A stretch of 64,000 nt of DNA, taken from Lewinella sp. W8 (GTDB taxonomy: Bacteria > Bacteroidota > Bacteroidia > Chitinophagales > Saprospiraceae). How positions within the stretch are numbered: position 1 is the first letter of the stretch; each line of letters starts with the position of its first letter. Shown in pieces: positions 49,021 through 58,100 of this stretch. Under the pieces are notes generated by a model, which was given only the letters and a program-made list of their open reading frames with translations, made no database searches and was not told the origin of the DNA. The position numbers were made by a program, and so were the translations under genes. The stretch spans positions 186,001 to 250,000 of the forward strand of contig NZ_SNAQ03000003.1 in the NCBI RefSeq assembly GCF_004375085.3, read 5' to 3'.

Positions 49021-52014
49021 ATGAGCTTACGAACGCTATTTTTCTTTGCCCTGCTGGGGGGACTTTGCACCTGCGCTCGCGCCCAAACGGTCGTCACCGG
49101 AACCGTGACGGGAGACGGAGACCCCCTCATTGGCGTTACCGTGCAGGCCGTGAATTCCACCACCGGAACGGTGACGGACCTGGACGGAAGGTATTCCCTG
49201 ACCGTTCCCGCGGGCAGTGACAGCATCCGTTTTTCTTATCTCGGATTCTCGCCCCAGACGCTGGCCATTGGCAACCGCAATCGGATTGACGTTGATCTGG
49301 CCGAGGCCTCCGCAGTGCTCAGCGAGGTGGTCGTGATTGGTTACGGCGTGCAGCAGAAGGAAGACCTGACCGGCGCCGTGGCGGTAATTTCCAACGAGGA
49401 CATCGTTGACATTCCCACCCAGTCCCTGGGGCAATCCCTGCAGGGTAAGGTTGCGGGGCTGCAGATTATTCCCGGCTCTGGTGCTCCCGGCGCGGACGCG
49501 ATCTTCCGTATCCGCGGCGTGGGTACCCTCAACAACGCCGATCCGCTCTTCGTCGTGGACGGGATGATCCTTAACGATATTTCCTTCATCAATCCGCAGG
49601 ACGTGGAAAGTGTCTCGGTGCTCAAGGATGCCTCGGCGACGGCGATTTACGGCGCGCGGGGAGCCAACGGGGTCATCATTGTGACGACGAAGCAGGGCGC
49701 GGACGCAGGTACCGGGCGGGTGACCGTAGGAGCCTACACCGGGGTACAGGAAGTGGTGCGCACCATCAATCTGGCCAACGCCACCCAGTACGCTACCCTC
49801 ATCAACGAAGCGGACGCCAACGAAGGCCGGACGCCCCGATACGCCAACCCCGAGCAATTCGGTGAAGGAACGGACTGGCAGGACGCGGTCTTCCAGCCCG
49901 CTAACATTCAGAACATCCAGGTCGGTTTCGCGGCCGGTAACGACCGATCGTCCATCAACGTGAGCACCAACTTCTTCCGGCAGGAAGGTATCATTCAGGG
50001 GTCCGATTTTGAGCGCTTCACCACGCGGGTGAACACTACGCGATCCATCAAGAACTGGCTGAAAATCGGCACCAACCTCAGTTTGATTCTGGGGAGTTTG
50101 GATAACGTCAACGCCGGAGGCATTTTGCTGAACGCCTACCGGTCGGATCCCATTACCGAGCCAATCGATAGCCTGGGGAATTTCGGGAATACGGCCATCC
50201 GCGGTAACACGGGCAACCCCCTGGCCACCATTGCATTCGCCAATAACCGCAGTCAGGATTACCGTGCGGTCGGCAACGCCTTCCTGCAGGCTACCCTGGC
50301 GGAGGGGCTAAGCTTCCGGACGAGCTTCGGGCTGGACTTCAACTACGCCCGAAACCGAAACTTCACGCCGGTATTCTTCGTCTCGGCCAGTCAGCAGAAC
50401 CAAATCAGCAACATCAGCGTATTCAACGCCTACCGACGGAACTGGCTTTGGGAGAACACCCTGAACTACAACCGCAAGGTCGGGGAACACAATTTTGACG
50501 CCCTGGTGGGGATAACCTCCCAGGACAACTTCGGTGAATTTCTTTCCGGGGCCCGTCAGGATCTGATCGGAGAGGACGAAAGCCTGCGGTACCTGAACGC
50601 CGGCGATCTGACCACGGCGACGAACAGCAACGGTACCTTCGGCGGTAACTGGGGCCTGGTGTCCTACCTCGGACGCATCAACTACACCTACGGCGGGCGT
50701 TACCTGGTGACCTTGTCCGGACGGATTGATGGTTCTTCCCGCTTCGGCGCCAACAATCGCTACGGCTTTTTCCCTTCCGTGGGGCTGGGCTGGAACGTAA
50801 GCCAGGAAGATTTCTGGAACGACGGCGGCGTCATCAGCCGCCTGAAGCTTCGGGCCAGCTGGGGGCAGACCGGCAACGACCGGATCGGGGACTTCGGCTT
50901 TACGCCACTGGTGAACAGCGGCATCAATGCCGTTTTCGGCGTGGATGAAGTCCTGTTGCCGGGAGCGACCCTGACGACGTTGGCTAACCCTGACCTGCGC
51001 TGGGAATCAACTACCCAGACGGACTTTGGCGTCGAAATCGGGCTCTGGGACAACCGGCTGCAGCTGGAGGCGGACGTATACCGCAAGGTGACTAGTGGCG
51101 TGCTCTTCAACGCGCCGATTCCCAACTACATTGGTGCCGGTGCCGCGGTGCGCAACATCGCCGAGGTGCTCAACGAAGGGGTTGACCTGCGGATTGAGTG
51201 GCGGGAAACCCGGGGCAAACTGAGTTATTCCATCGGGGGTAACCTCAGCCTGGTGCGCAACGAAGTACTGAGACTCGACGGTGAGCAGAGCGACTTCTTT
51301 GCCGGAGGCCTTGGGGTCGGCGGACAGCTGGGAACGAACTCCCGGGCCGGCTTTACGGCCGGCTCCTTCTGGGGCTACGAACTGGACGGAGTGTTCCAGA
51401 ACCAGGAAGAAGTGGATCAGTTTCCCACCCTGGGTACCCAGCGGCCGGGCGATCTCCGCTTCCGCGATCAGAACGGTGACGGGGTCATCACCCCCGACGG
51501 AGACCGGGTGGTGCTGGGCAACGCCATCCCGGACGCCATTCTGGGGCTGAACGGTTCGGTTAATTATGCGGGCTTCGACCTCACCTTCGACTTCACGGGG
51601 CAGTTTGGCAACCAGATCGTCAACGCCAAGAAGATGTCGCGTTTCGGGGCCTACAATTACGAAACCAGCTTCCTGGACCGCTGGAACGGTGAAGGGACCA
51701 GTAATGCCGAACCCCGCGTCACGCTGGCCGGACAAAATATTGAAACCCTGTCCTCTCGCTTCGTGGAGGATGGTTCTTACGTCCGGCTGCGCAACGTTAC
51801 GCTGGGATACCGTATTCCAGCGCACCTTGTCCGGAAACTGCGCCTGGAATCCTTCCGTTTGTACGTGAGCGGGACGAACTTGTGGACCTCTCAGGAATAC
51901 TCGGGCTACAATCCCGAAATTTTCAACGGCTCGGTGTTCGACAACGGCATTGATCGCGGAAATATCTACCCGATCTCCAGCATCCTCACCTTTGGTTTAG
52001 ATCTTCAATTTTAG
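49021..52014 (+). CDS. susC: SusC/RagA-family TonB-dependent outer-membrane transporter
   Basis: 997 aa. Signal peptide (LCTCARAQ), carboxypeptidase-regulatory-like domain (about 22-95; VTGTVTGDGDPLIGVTVQAV), TonB box SEVVVIGYGVQQ (about 101-112), plug domain (about 113-235) with IRGVGTLNNADPLFVVDG and the canonical SusC signature SVLKDASATAIYGARGANGV, then a beta barrel ending TFGLDLQF with a terminal aromatic residue. It imports glycan fragments through the outer membrane with the SusD encoded just downstream. Dispersed motif copy 12 lies in its signal-peptide codons and a degenerate copy lies at 49696. The neighbouring GH144-like enzymes suggest a beta-glucan substrate. Confidence 0.96.
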   Translation: MSLRTLFFFALLGGLCTCARAQTVVTGTVTGDGDPLIGVTVQAVNSTTGTVTDLDGRYSLTVPAGSDSIRFSYLGFSPQTLAIGNRNRIDVDLAEASAVLSEVVVIGYGVQQKEDLTGAVAVISNEDIVDIPTQSLGQSLQGKVAGLQIIPGSGAPGADAIFRIRGVGTLNNADPLFVVDGMILNDISFINPQDVESVSVLKDASATAIYGARGANGVIIVTTKQGADAGTGRVTVGAYTGVQEVVRTINLANATQYATLINEADANEGRTPRYANPEQFGEGTDWQDAVFQPANIQNIQVGFAAGNDRSSINVSTNFFRQEGIIQGSDFERFTTRVNTTRSIKNWLKIGTNLSLILGSLDNVNAGGILLNAYRSDPITEPIDSLGNFGNTAIRGNTGNPLATIAFANNRSQDYRAVGNAFLQATLAEGLSFRTSFGLDFNYARNRNFTPVFFVSASQQNQISNISVFNAYRRNWLWENTLNYNRKVGEHNFDALVGITSQDNFGEFLSGARQDLIGEDESLRYLNAGDLTTATNSNGTFGGNWGLVSYLGRINYTYGGRYLVTLSGRIDGSSRFGANNRYGFFPSVGLGWNVSQEDFWNDGGVISRLKLRASWGQTGNDRIGDFGFTPLVNSGINAVFGVDEVLLPGATLTTLANPDLRWESTTQTDFGVEIGLWDNRLQLEADVYRKVTSGVLFNAPIPNYIGAGAAVRNIAEVLNEGVDLRIEWRETRGKLSYSIGGNLSLVRNEVLRLDGEQSDFFAGGLGVGGQLGTNSRAGFTAGSFWGYELDGVFQNQEEVDQFPTLGTQRPGDLRFRDQNGDGVITPDGDRVVLGNAIPDAILGLNGSVNYAGFDLTFDFTGQFGNQIVNAKKMSRFGAYNYETSFLDRWNGEGTSNAEPRVTLAGQNIETLSSRFVEDGSYVRLRNVTLGYRIPAHLVRKLRLESFRLYVSGTNLWTSQEYSGYNPEIFNGSVFDNGIDRGNIYPISSILTFGLDLQF
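49066..49083 (+). repeat. Dispersed motif copy 12 (GCACCTGCGC-TC-GCGCC)
   Basis: TGCACCTGCGCTCGCGCC encodes CTCARA at the signal-peptide end of the second SusC. Confidence 0.75.
49696..49713 (-). repeat. Dispersed motif copy 13 (variant)
   Basis: Minus strand GGTACCTGCGTCCGCGCC, two changes from consensus, inside susC. Confidence 0.35.
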
Positions 52015-52034
52015 TGCATAAAAGTATGGTCATC

Positions 52035-53498
52035 ATGAAATCCTTTCATCACCTCCTCCTCGTTGCGTTCTTCCTGACCCTGGTCTCCTGTACGGAGGTA
52101 CTGGACCGGGTTCCGCAGGGCGAATTCACCCTGGAGAACTACTTCAAAACGGAAGATCATGCGGTGCAATCCGTAAACGCCATTTACAACCAGCTCCGGG
52201 AATGGCAGGTCCACGTGTTCAGTTTCATCGGCATGACGGACATCGTCAGTGATGATTCCGAAAAGGGGAGCTTCCCCTCCGATGCCTTCTTCCTGCAGGA
52301 AGTCGAAGACTTCGAGTTTACGGCCTCCAACATTGCGCCCGCCTCCGTCTGGGCGGGGTATTACGACGGCGTTTTCCGGGCGAACCTGTCCATTGAGCGT
52401 ATCCCTCAGGTGCCGGAAATGGACGAGGCGCTGCGGGAAAGATTACTGGCCGAAGCGCGCACGCTGCGGGCCTACTTTTATTTCAACCTCGTGCGCTGGT
52501 TCGGCGACGTTCCGCTGATCCTGGAGCCCTTTCCCGCCGATTTCGCGATTCCGCGGAGCGACCAGGAAGAAGTCTACGCCCAGATACTGTCCGACCTGGA
52601 GATGGCGGCTACCGTGCTTCCGGAGCGGAGCGAATACGGCAGTGAGGACCTGGGGAGAGTTACCCGCGGCACGGCCATTTCTTTGATGGCGAAAATTCAG
52701 CTGACCCGGGGCAACTATACAGAAGCTGCGGATCACGCGCTGGAGGTCATTAACGGTGGGGAATACAGCCTGGCACCGAGTTACACGAGCATCTTTACCC
52801 AGGGCGGGGAGAACGGTCCCGGCAGCATCTTCGAGGTGCAGGCCGCCGCGTACGCCACCGGCGGCGGTGGAACGCAGTACAACGAAGTACAGGGCGTTCG
52901 GGGAGAGCCTAATCTCGGATGGGGATTCAATCGTCCGAGTGACGACCTCATTCGTGCCTTTGAACCGGGTGATCCGCGCCGCGAAGCTACCATCCTCAAC
53001 GTGGGGGAGGTCTTGCCAGACGGCTCCGCTTTAGTGGTTGGCGACGACAATATCGTCGGGGAGCGCTTCAACCAGAAGGCTTTCGTGGTGGATCATCCCG
53101 GGGGTAACGGAAACGGCCCGGGGAACATCCGGATTTTCCGCTACGCCGACCTGCTCCTGATCGCGGCGGAGGCCCTCAATGAAACCGGAGAACCGGAAGC
53201 TGCCCTGACTTACCTCAACCAGGTAAGGGCGCGCGCCCGCGGCTCGAACGCCAACATCCTTCCGGACGTGACGACCACCGATCAGGCAGCACTACGGACG
53301 GCAATCTGGCGGGAACGCCGGGTAGAATTGGCGCTGGAACAACACCGTTGGTTCGACCTGGTCCGCACCGGCAGGGCGGCGACTGCCATGCAGGCCCTCG
53401 GCAAGGCTTTCGTGGCGGGTAAGCATGAGTTATTCCCCATTCCCCAGGGGGAGGTGGATCTGAGTGAGGGGGCGTTGACGCAGAACCCCGGCTACTAG
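52035..53498 (+). CDS. susD: SusD/RagB-family glycan-binding lipoprotein
   Basis: 487 aa from the ATG at 52035 (MKSFHHLLLVAFFLTLVSCTE), lipobox LVSC; an ATG nine bases earlier is equally possible. SusD features: RVPQGEFTLENYFKTEDHAV near the N-terminus, YYDGVFRANLSIERI, EARTLRAYFYFNLVRWFGDV (about 140-160), and the C-terminal WRERRVELALEQHRWFDLVR with TQNPGY at the very end. It starts 20 bases after susC, is cotranscribed with it, and gives the surface glycan-binding lid for it. A strong hairpin 36 bases after the stop ends the operon. Confidence 0.95.
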   Translation: MKSFHHLLLVAFFLTLVSCTEVLDRVPQGEFTLENYFKTEDHAVQSVNAIYNQLREWQVHVFSFIGMTDIVSDDSEKGSFPSDAFFLQEVEDFEFTASNIAPASVWAGYYDGVFRANLSIERIPQVPEMDEALRERLLAEARTLRAYFYFNLVRWFGDVPLILEPFPADFAIPRSDQEEVYAQILSDLEMAATVLPERSEYGSEDLGRVTRGTAISLMAKIQLTRGNYTEAADHALEVINGGEYSLAPSYTSIFTQGGENGPGSIFEVQAAAYATGGGGTQYNEVQGVRGEPNLGWGFNRPSDDLIRAFEPGDPRREATILNVGEVLPDGSALVVGDDNIVGERFNQKAFVVDHPGGNGNGPGNIRIFRYADLLLIAAEALNETGEPEAALTYLNQVRARARGSNANILPDVTTTDQAALRTAIWRERRVELALEQHRWFDLVRTGRAATAMQALGKAFVAGKHELFPIPQGEVDLSEGALTQNPGY

Positions 53499-53533
53499 AA
53501 TTAGGTAAGGATTGAGGGATTGAATTACGGAAT

Positions 53534-53581
53534 GATTGAATAAGGGGGGAGCAAACACTTTCTTACTTATTCAATCCTTTT
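53534..53581 (+). terminator. Terminator of the second SusC/SusD operon
   Basis: Perfect 11-bp stem GATTGAATAAG / CTTATTCAATC with a 21-base loop, followed by CTTTT. A further GGATTGAAT / ATTCAATCC pair lies outside it. Confidence 0.75.
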
Positions 53582-53708
53582 GTCCTTCTTTCATTCAATC
53601 CTATACCACACTGCACCTGTACCGGCTGAGCCGAGTATTCCGTTGCACTTCACGCTCCGCGCCCCAGGAAGCTTATGCAATCATTTGAGGCTATAGGTCG
53701 GGGCTATA

Positions 53709-53729
53709 TTACTCATCCAAAATTTTCTT
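53709..53729 (+). repeat. 21-bp dispersed repeat, copy C
   Basis: TTACTCATCC followed by AAAATTTTCTT, identical to copy B. Intergenic. Confidence 0.65.
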
Positions 53730-53937
53730 GTTTTGCTTGCCTTGTATTTTCGACCATACCATTTACGACTAAGTTAATGCTACAACGGTTCCTAACAAGG
53801 TGCTAGCGTATCTGGCTGGGAGCCTCATCGCGGGCTGGTGATGCTGTTTATCTTTCCTTTCTGACGACTTACCCATTCAAATGTGCGGTTCCACCCATTA
53901 TCGCCGGAATGGTCGGAGAAAGCCCCCGATAGGGGGT

Positions 53938-53945
53938 TAATTTTG
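53938..53945 (+). promoter_or_regulatory. Possible -7 element (TAATTTTG) of the RND efflux operon
   Basis: Perfect TAnnTTTG match 175 bases upstream of the adaptor gene, directly after the G-C hairpin at 53923-53936. The sequence could also be the T-rich tail of a terminator. Confidence 0.35.
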
Positions 53946-54120
53946 AGCGCACTTAACCAGAAAGGGTAGTGGGGTCAATGCGAAATTTTCGGTGATATGG
54001 TGGTGATTCACTACATCGAATTTTGGCGAACCGGGTATCTGCTCAACCACATCTTTTTTGCGTAACCTGCGTTTCGAGGGGGCAGGCGATCCGGTGGGTT
54101 TGCCGCAATGAAAATCCAGT

Positions 54121-55170
54121 ATGAGAATTACATTCATTTTCCCATTAGTCGTGATGGGGCTTTTTCTGTCGAGTTGCTCCCAAGACCAGGAGCCTGAGCC
54201 CGAAGTTGTCCGGGAGGCCCCGAAGGCGCTGGTGGCGGAAGTGGTACTACCCGGAGTATCGGACTATCGCCAGCAATCCACCGCTACCGGCACCTTTATC
54301 GCTGAAGATCAGGTCCAGATTTCCTCGGAAACCTCCGGCTACCTTCAGGAAGTGTTCTTTCGGGAAGGGTCGTACAAAAAGAAGGGTGATCTGCTGGCCA
54401 AAATCAATGACGTCGAGTTGCAGGCCCGTAAGAAGAGATTGGAAGTCGAACTGGCCTACGCCAAGGTTCAGCTTACGCGGGCCGAGGAACTGGGGGAACT
54501 TCAGGCGATTGCCGCCGAAGAAATAGATCGCCTCAAAAATGCGGTGGACGTCATTGAAGCGGACATCGCCATCCTGGATGCCCAGCTGGCCAAAACCAGG
54601 GTTTATGCGCCCTTTTCCGGAAGGGTAGGGCTAAAGCTGCTGAGTGAAGGAGCATACGTCTCTCCGGGGATGGGGATGGCGGAACTGCTACGGTTGGATC
54701 CCATTAAATTAGAATTTTTCGTGCCGGAAAAACATGCCGGAAGCGTGGCGGCCGGTGATGAAGTATCCTTCACCATCCCGGCAAGTAAGGACACCTTTCG
54801 GGCGGAGATCTATCTGGTCTCGCCTACGCTCGACGAAAACAATCGTTCCCTGCGGATGCGCTGCCGATTGAGGAATCCCCGGGCCATATTTTATCCGGGT
54901 GGGTACGCCGAAGTACGCTATGATTTGAAGCGGCAGGGAAACGTTTTGCAGGTGCCGGCCGAGGCGATCATCCCCGTCCTTAACGGACAAAAGGTAATGG
55001 TCGTAGAAAACGGCAAGGTGGTTTCCCGTCCCGTGGAAGTAGGGATGAGGACACCGAGTTTCGTACAAATACTCAGCGGACTTTCCCCGCAGGATTCCGT
55101 CATGGTGACGGGTATTCTGGGGGCAACGGATGGCATGCAGGTTGAGGCCAAATTAAAAGAAGCGCGCTGA
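54121..55170 (+). CDS. RND efflux periplasmic adaptor lipoprotein (membrane fusion protein)
   Basis: 349 aa. Lipoprotein signal MRITFIFPLVVMGLFLSSCS (lipobox LSSC). The family order is visible: barrel-sandwich half (VQISSETSGYLQEVFFREGS, about 60-80), short helical hairpin (about 98-155; ARKKRLEVELAYAKVQLTRA), second half (TRVYAPFSGRVGLKLLSEGA, about 160-180), beta barrel and membrane-proximal domain (VPAEAIIPVLNGQKVMVVEN). It links the inner-membrane pump to the outer-membrane channel. Its stop overlaps the pump ATG as TGATG. Substrates of the pump cannot be told from the sequence. Confidence 0.94.
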   Translation: MRITFIFPLVVMGLFLSSCSQDQEPEPEVVREAPKALVAEVVLPGVSDYRQQSTATGTFIAEDQVQISSETSGYLQEVFFREGSYKKKGDLLAKINDVELQARKKRLEVELAYAKVQLTRAEELGELQAIAAEEIDRLKNAVDVIEADIAILDAQLAKTRVYAPFSGRVGLKLLSEGAYVSPGMGMAELLRLDPIKLEFFVPEKHAGSVAAGDEVSFTIPASKDTFRAEIYLVSPTLDENNRSLRMRCRLRNPRAIFYPGGYAEVRYDLKRQGNVLQVPAEAIIPVLNGQKVMVVENGKVVSRPVEVGMRTPSFVQILSGLSPQDSVMVTGILGATDGMQVEAKLKEAR

Positions 55171-58100
55171 TGAATCTATCCTCGCTGAATATTGAGCGGC
55201 CGGTATTATCGTCGGTCTTTTCCATCGTGATCGTAGTCTTTGGGGTAATTGGTTTCACCTACCTGGGCGTGCGGGAATATCCGTCCGTGGACCCTCCGAT
55301 CATCTCCGTGGTGGCCAATTATCCCGGGGCGAATGCGGACGTCATGGAATCACAGATTACCGAGCCGCTTGAGGAAAGCATTAACGGTATTTCCGGTATC
55401 CGTACCATCTCTTCCGTCAGCTCTGACGGGCGCTCAACCGTCACGGTAGAATTTGAACTGGACGTCGACCTCGAGGCGGCCGCCAACGACGTGCGGGACC
55501 GCGTATCCCGCTCCATACGGTCCCTCCCTCCGGACGTTGAACCGCCCATCGTAAACAAGGCAGACGCGGATGCGACCACCATCATGGCCCTGACCATTCA
55601 GTCCAACAACCGGTCGTTGCTGGACCTGACGGACATGGCCGATAAGCTCTTTAAGGAACGACTGCAAACGGTGCAGGGCATCGCCAATATTCGGATCTGG
55701 GGTTCTAAAGAGTACTCAATGCGGCTCAATCTCGATCCGGGGAAAATGGCCGCCCTGCAGGTAGCGCCCACCGATATTCGCGATGCGCTGAGTCGGGAGA
55801 ACGTGGAATTACCCACGGGTAAGATTGAGGGCTATCGGCAGGAACTGACCATCCGAACCTTTGGTCGCCTCGAAACCGCAGAGCAGTTCAATGACCTGAT
55901 CATTACTGAGCGGGAGGGGACGATCATCCGACTCAAGGACGTGGGGGAGGCCCGGATCGAGGCCCTCAACAAACGAACGCTCCTGCGGGGAAAGAACATC
56001 ATCCCCATGGTCGGGGTAGCCATCACGCCCCAACCGGGGGCTAACTACATTGAGATTGCCGACGCCATCTACGAAAGGGTAGCGCGGATCGAAAAGGAAC
56101 TCCCGGACGATATCCAGGTGGGATACGCCTTTGACAACACTGAACCCATCCGGGCGGCCATTGATGAGGTACAGAATACCATCTTTATCGCCTTCGGACT
56201 GGTGGTGCTCGTGATCTTCCTTTTTCTGCGGGATTGGCGAACCACCATCATTCCGGTGATTGTGATGCCCATCTCGCTGATTGGTGCATTCTTCATTTTG
56301 TACCTGATGGATTATTCCATCAATATCCTGACTTTGCTGGGCGTAGTGCTTTCCACCGGTTTGGTGGTGGACGACGCCATCGTGATGCTGGAAAACATCT
56401 ACCAGAAGATCGAGGAGGGAATGGAGCCCCGGCAGGCGGCGCACGAAGGAGCTAAAGAGATTTTCTTTGCCATCATCGCTACTTCGGTGACCCTGATTGC
56501 GGTTTTCATGCCCGTGATTTTTCTCTCCGGACTCACCGGGCGTTTGTTCCGGGAGTTTGGCTTCGTGGTGGGGGGAGCCATCGTGATTTCCACCTTCGTT
56601 TCGTTGAGCCTGACCCCCATGCTGTCTTCCCGGATGCTGAAAAAACGGGATAGCCACCACCGCTTCTACGAAGCCACCGAAGGCTTTTTCGTGGGGATGA
56701 CGAACCTCTACCGGAAAAGCCTGAACCGCTACCTCGGCGTTAAATGGCTATCGCCACTGATCATCATTGCGGCCTTTGCGGGAATTTATTACGTAGGGAA
56801 ATCAATTCCCTCGGAGCTGGCGCCGATGGAGGATAAAAGTGCTTTTCGGGTCTTTGCGACGGCACCGGAGGGCACCAGCTACGAGCTGATGGACGAGTAT
56901 ATGCTGGACATTCTCGGCGTATTGGATACGCTTCCGGAGCGGGAAGCTTACATCTCGGTCACCTCTCCGGGCTTCGGATCTTCGACTTCGGTGAACTCAG
57001 GATTCGTCTTCATGAATCTGTTGAACCCCAAAGACCGGGAGCGCTCACAGCAGGAGATCGTCTCGAGTATTACCCCGTTGCTGCGGGAAAAGAATTTCGC
57101 CCGGGCCTTCGCTATCCAACCCCAAACCATCCAGGTGACCCGTTCCCTGGGGGGCCTGCCGGTGCAGTACGTACTTCAGGCGCCAACCCTGGAAAAGCTT
57201 AAGGAGGTACTGCCCGATTTTGTGTCCAAAGCCGAAGACAATCCTGCCTTCAACGTCGTGGACGTCAATCTCAAGTTTACCAAGCCTGAATTAACCGTGA
57301 CCATCGACCGGGAGAAGGCCCGCACGATGGGTGTTTCCGTACGGGACGTGGCCAGTACGCTGCAATTGTTTTTTGCCGGACAGCGCTACGGGTACTTCAT
57401 CCGGGACGGAAAACAGTATGAGGTTATCGGAGAGGCGTCGCGACTGTTCCGGGATGAGCCCCTGGACCTTACGATGTCTAACGTACGGGCCGATAATGGT
57501 CGGCTGGTAAAGCTTTCCGAGGTAGTTACGCTCGAGGAGACTTCCAGTCCTCCGCAGCTATTCCGCTACAATCGTTACGTATCGGCTACGATTAACGCCG
57601 GACTGAACGACGGCTACACCATTGGTATGGGCATCGAGGAAATGAATAAGATTGCCGATGAGTTACTGGATGAGACCTTTTCTACTTCCTTGTCCGGTAG
57701 TTCCAAGGAACTGGAGGAAAGCTCCAGCGGTCTGTTATTTGCCTTTGGATTGGCGCTCCTCCTGGTCTTCCTGACCCTGGCCGCACAATTTGAATCCTAC
57801 GTAGACCCGATCATCATCATGGTAACGGTTCCGTTGGCTATTCTGGGGGCGTTGTTATGTCTTTATTTCTACGGACATACCCTGAATATTTTCTCTCAGA
57901 TTGGCATCATCGTTTTGATCGGTATCGTAACCAAGAACGGCATTCTTATCGTGGAATTTGCGAACCAGAAAATGGCCACGGCGAGTTCCAAACGGGCGGC
58001 CATTTTGGAAGCATCCGCTTCCCGTTTACGTCCGATCCTGATGACTTCCCTGGCCACGGTGCTGGGGACCTTACCGATTGCGCTGGCCCTGGGGTCGGCT

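Larger units (their letters stand above)
53499..54120. other. 622-base intergenic region
   Basis: No gene supported. It holds the operon terminator (53534-53581), 21-bp repeat copy C, a CCCCC-GATA-GGGGG hairpin (53923-53936) and an overlapping TAATTTTG element that could start transcription of the efflux operon. Open frames here have no recognisable domain. Confidence 0.55.

Noticed and set aside
8868-49713. Reading the dispersed motif as HIP1, a Chi site or a known DNA-uptake word
   Set aside because: HIP1 is GCGATCGC, known Chi words are shorter and ungapped, and the Neisseria and Pasteurellaceae uptake words differ in sequence. None matches GCACCTGCGC-N-GCGCC.
54000-54040. GGTGATATGGTGGTGATTCAC as a fourth Crp/Fnr-like site
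   Set aside because: The half sites do not have the six-base spacing, and no -7 element lies at the distance seen at the other three sites.
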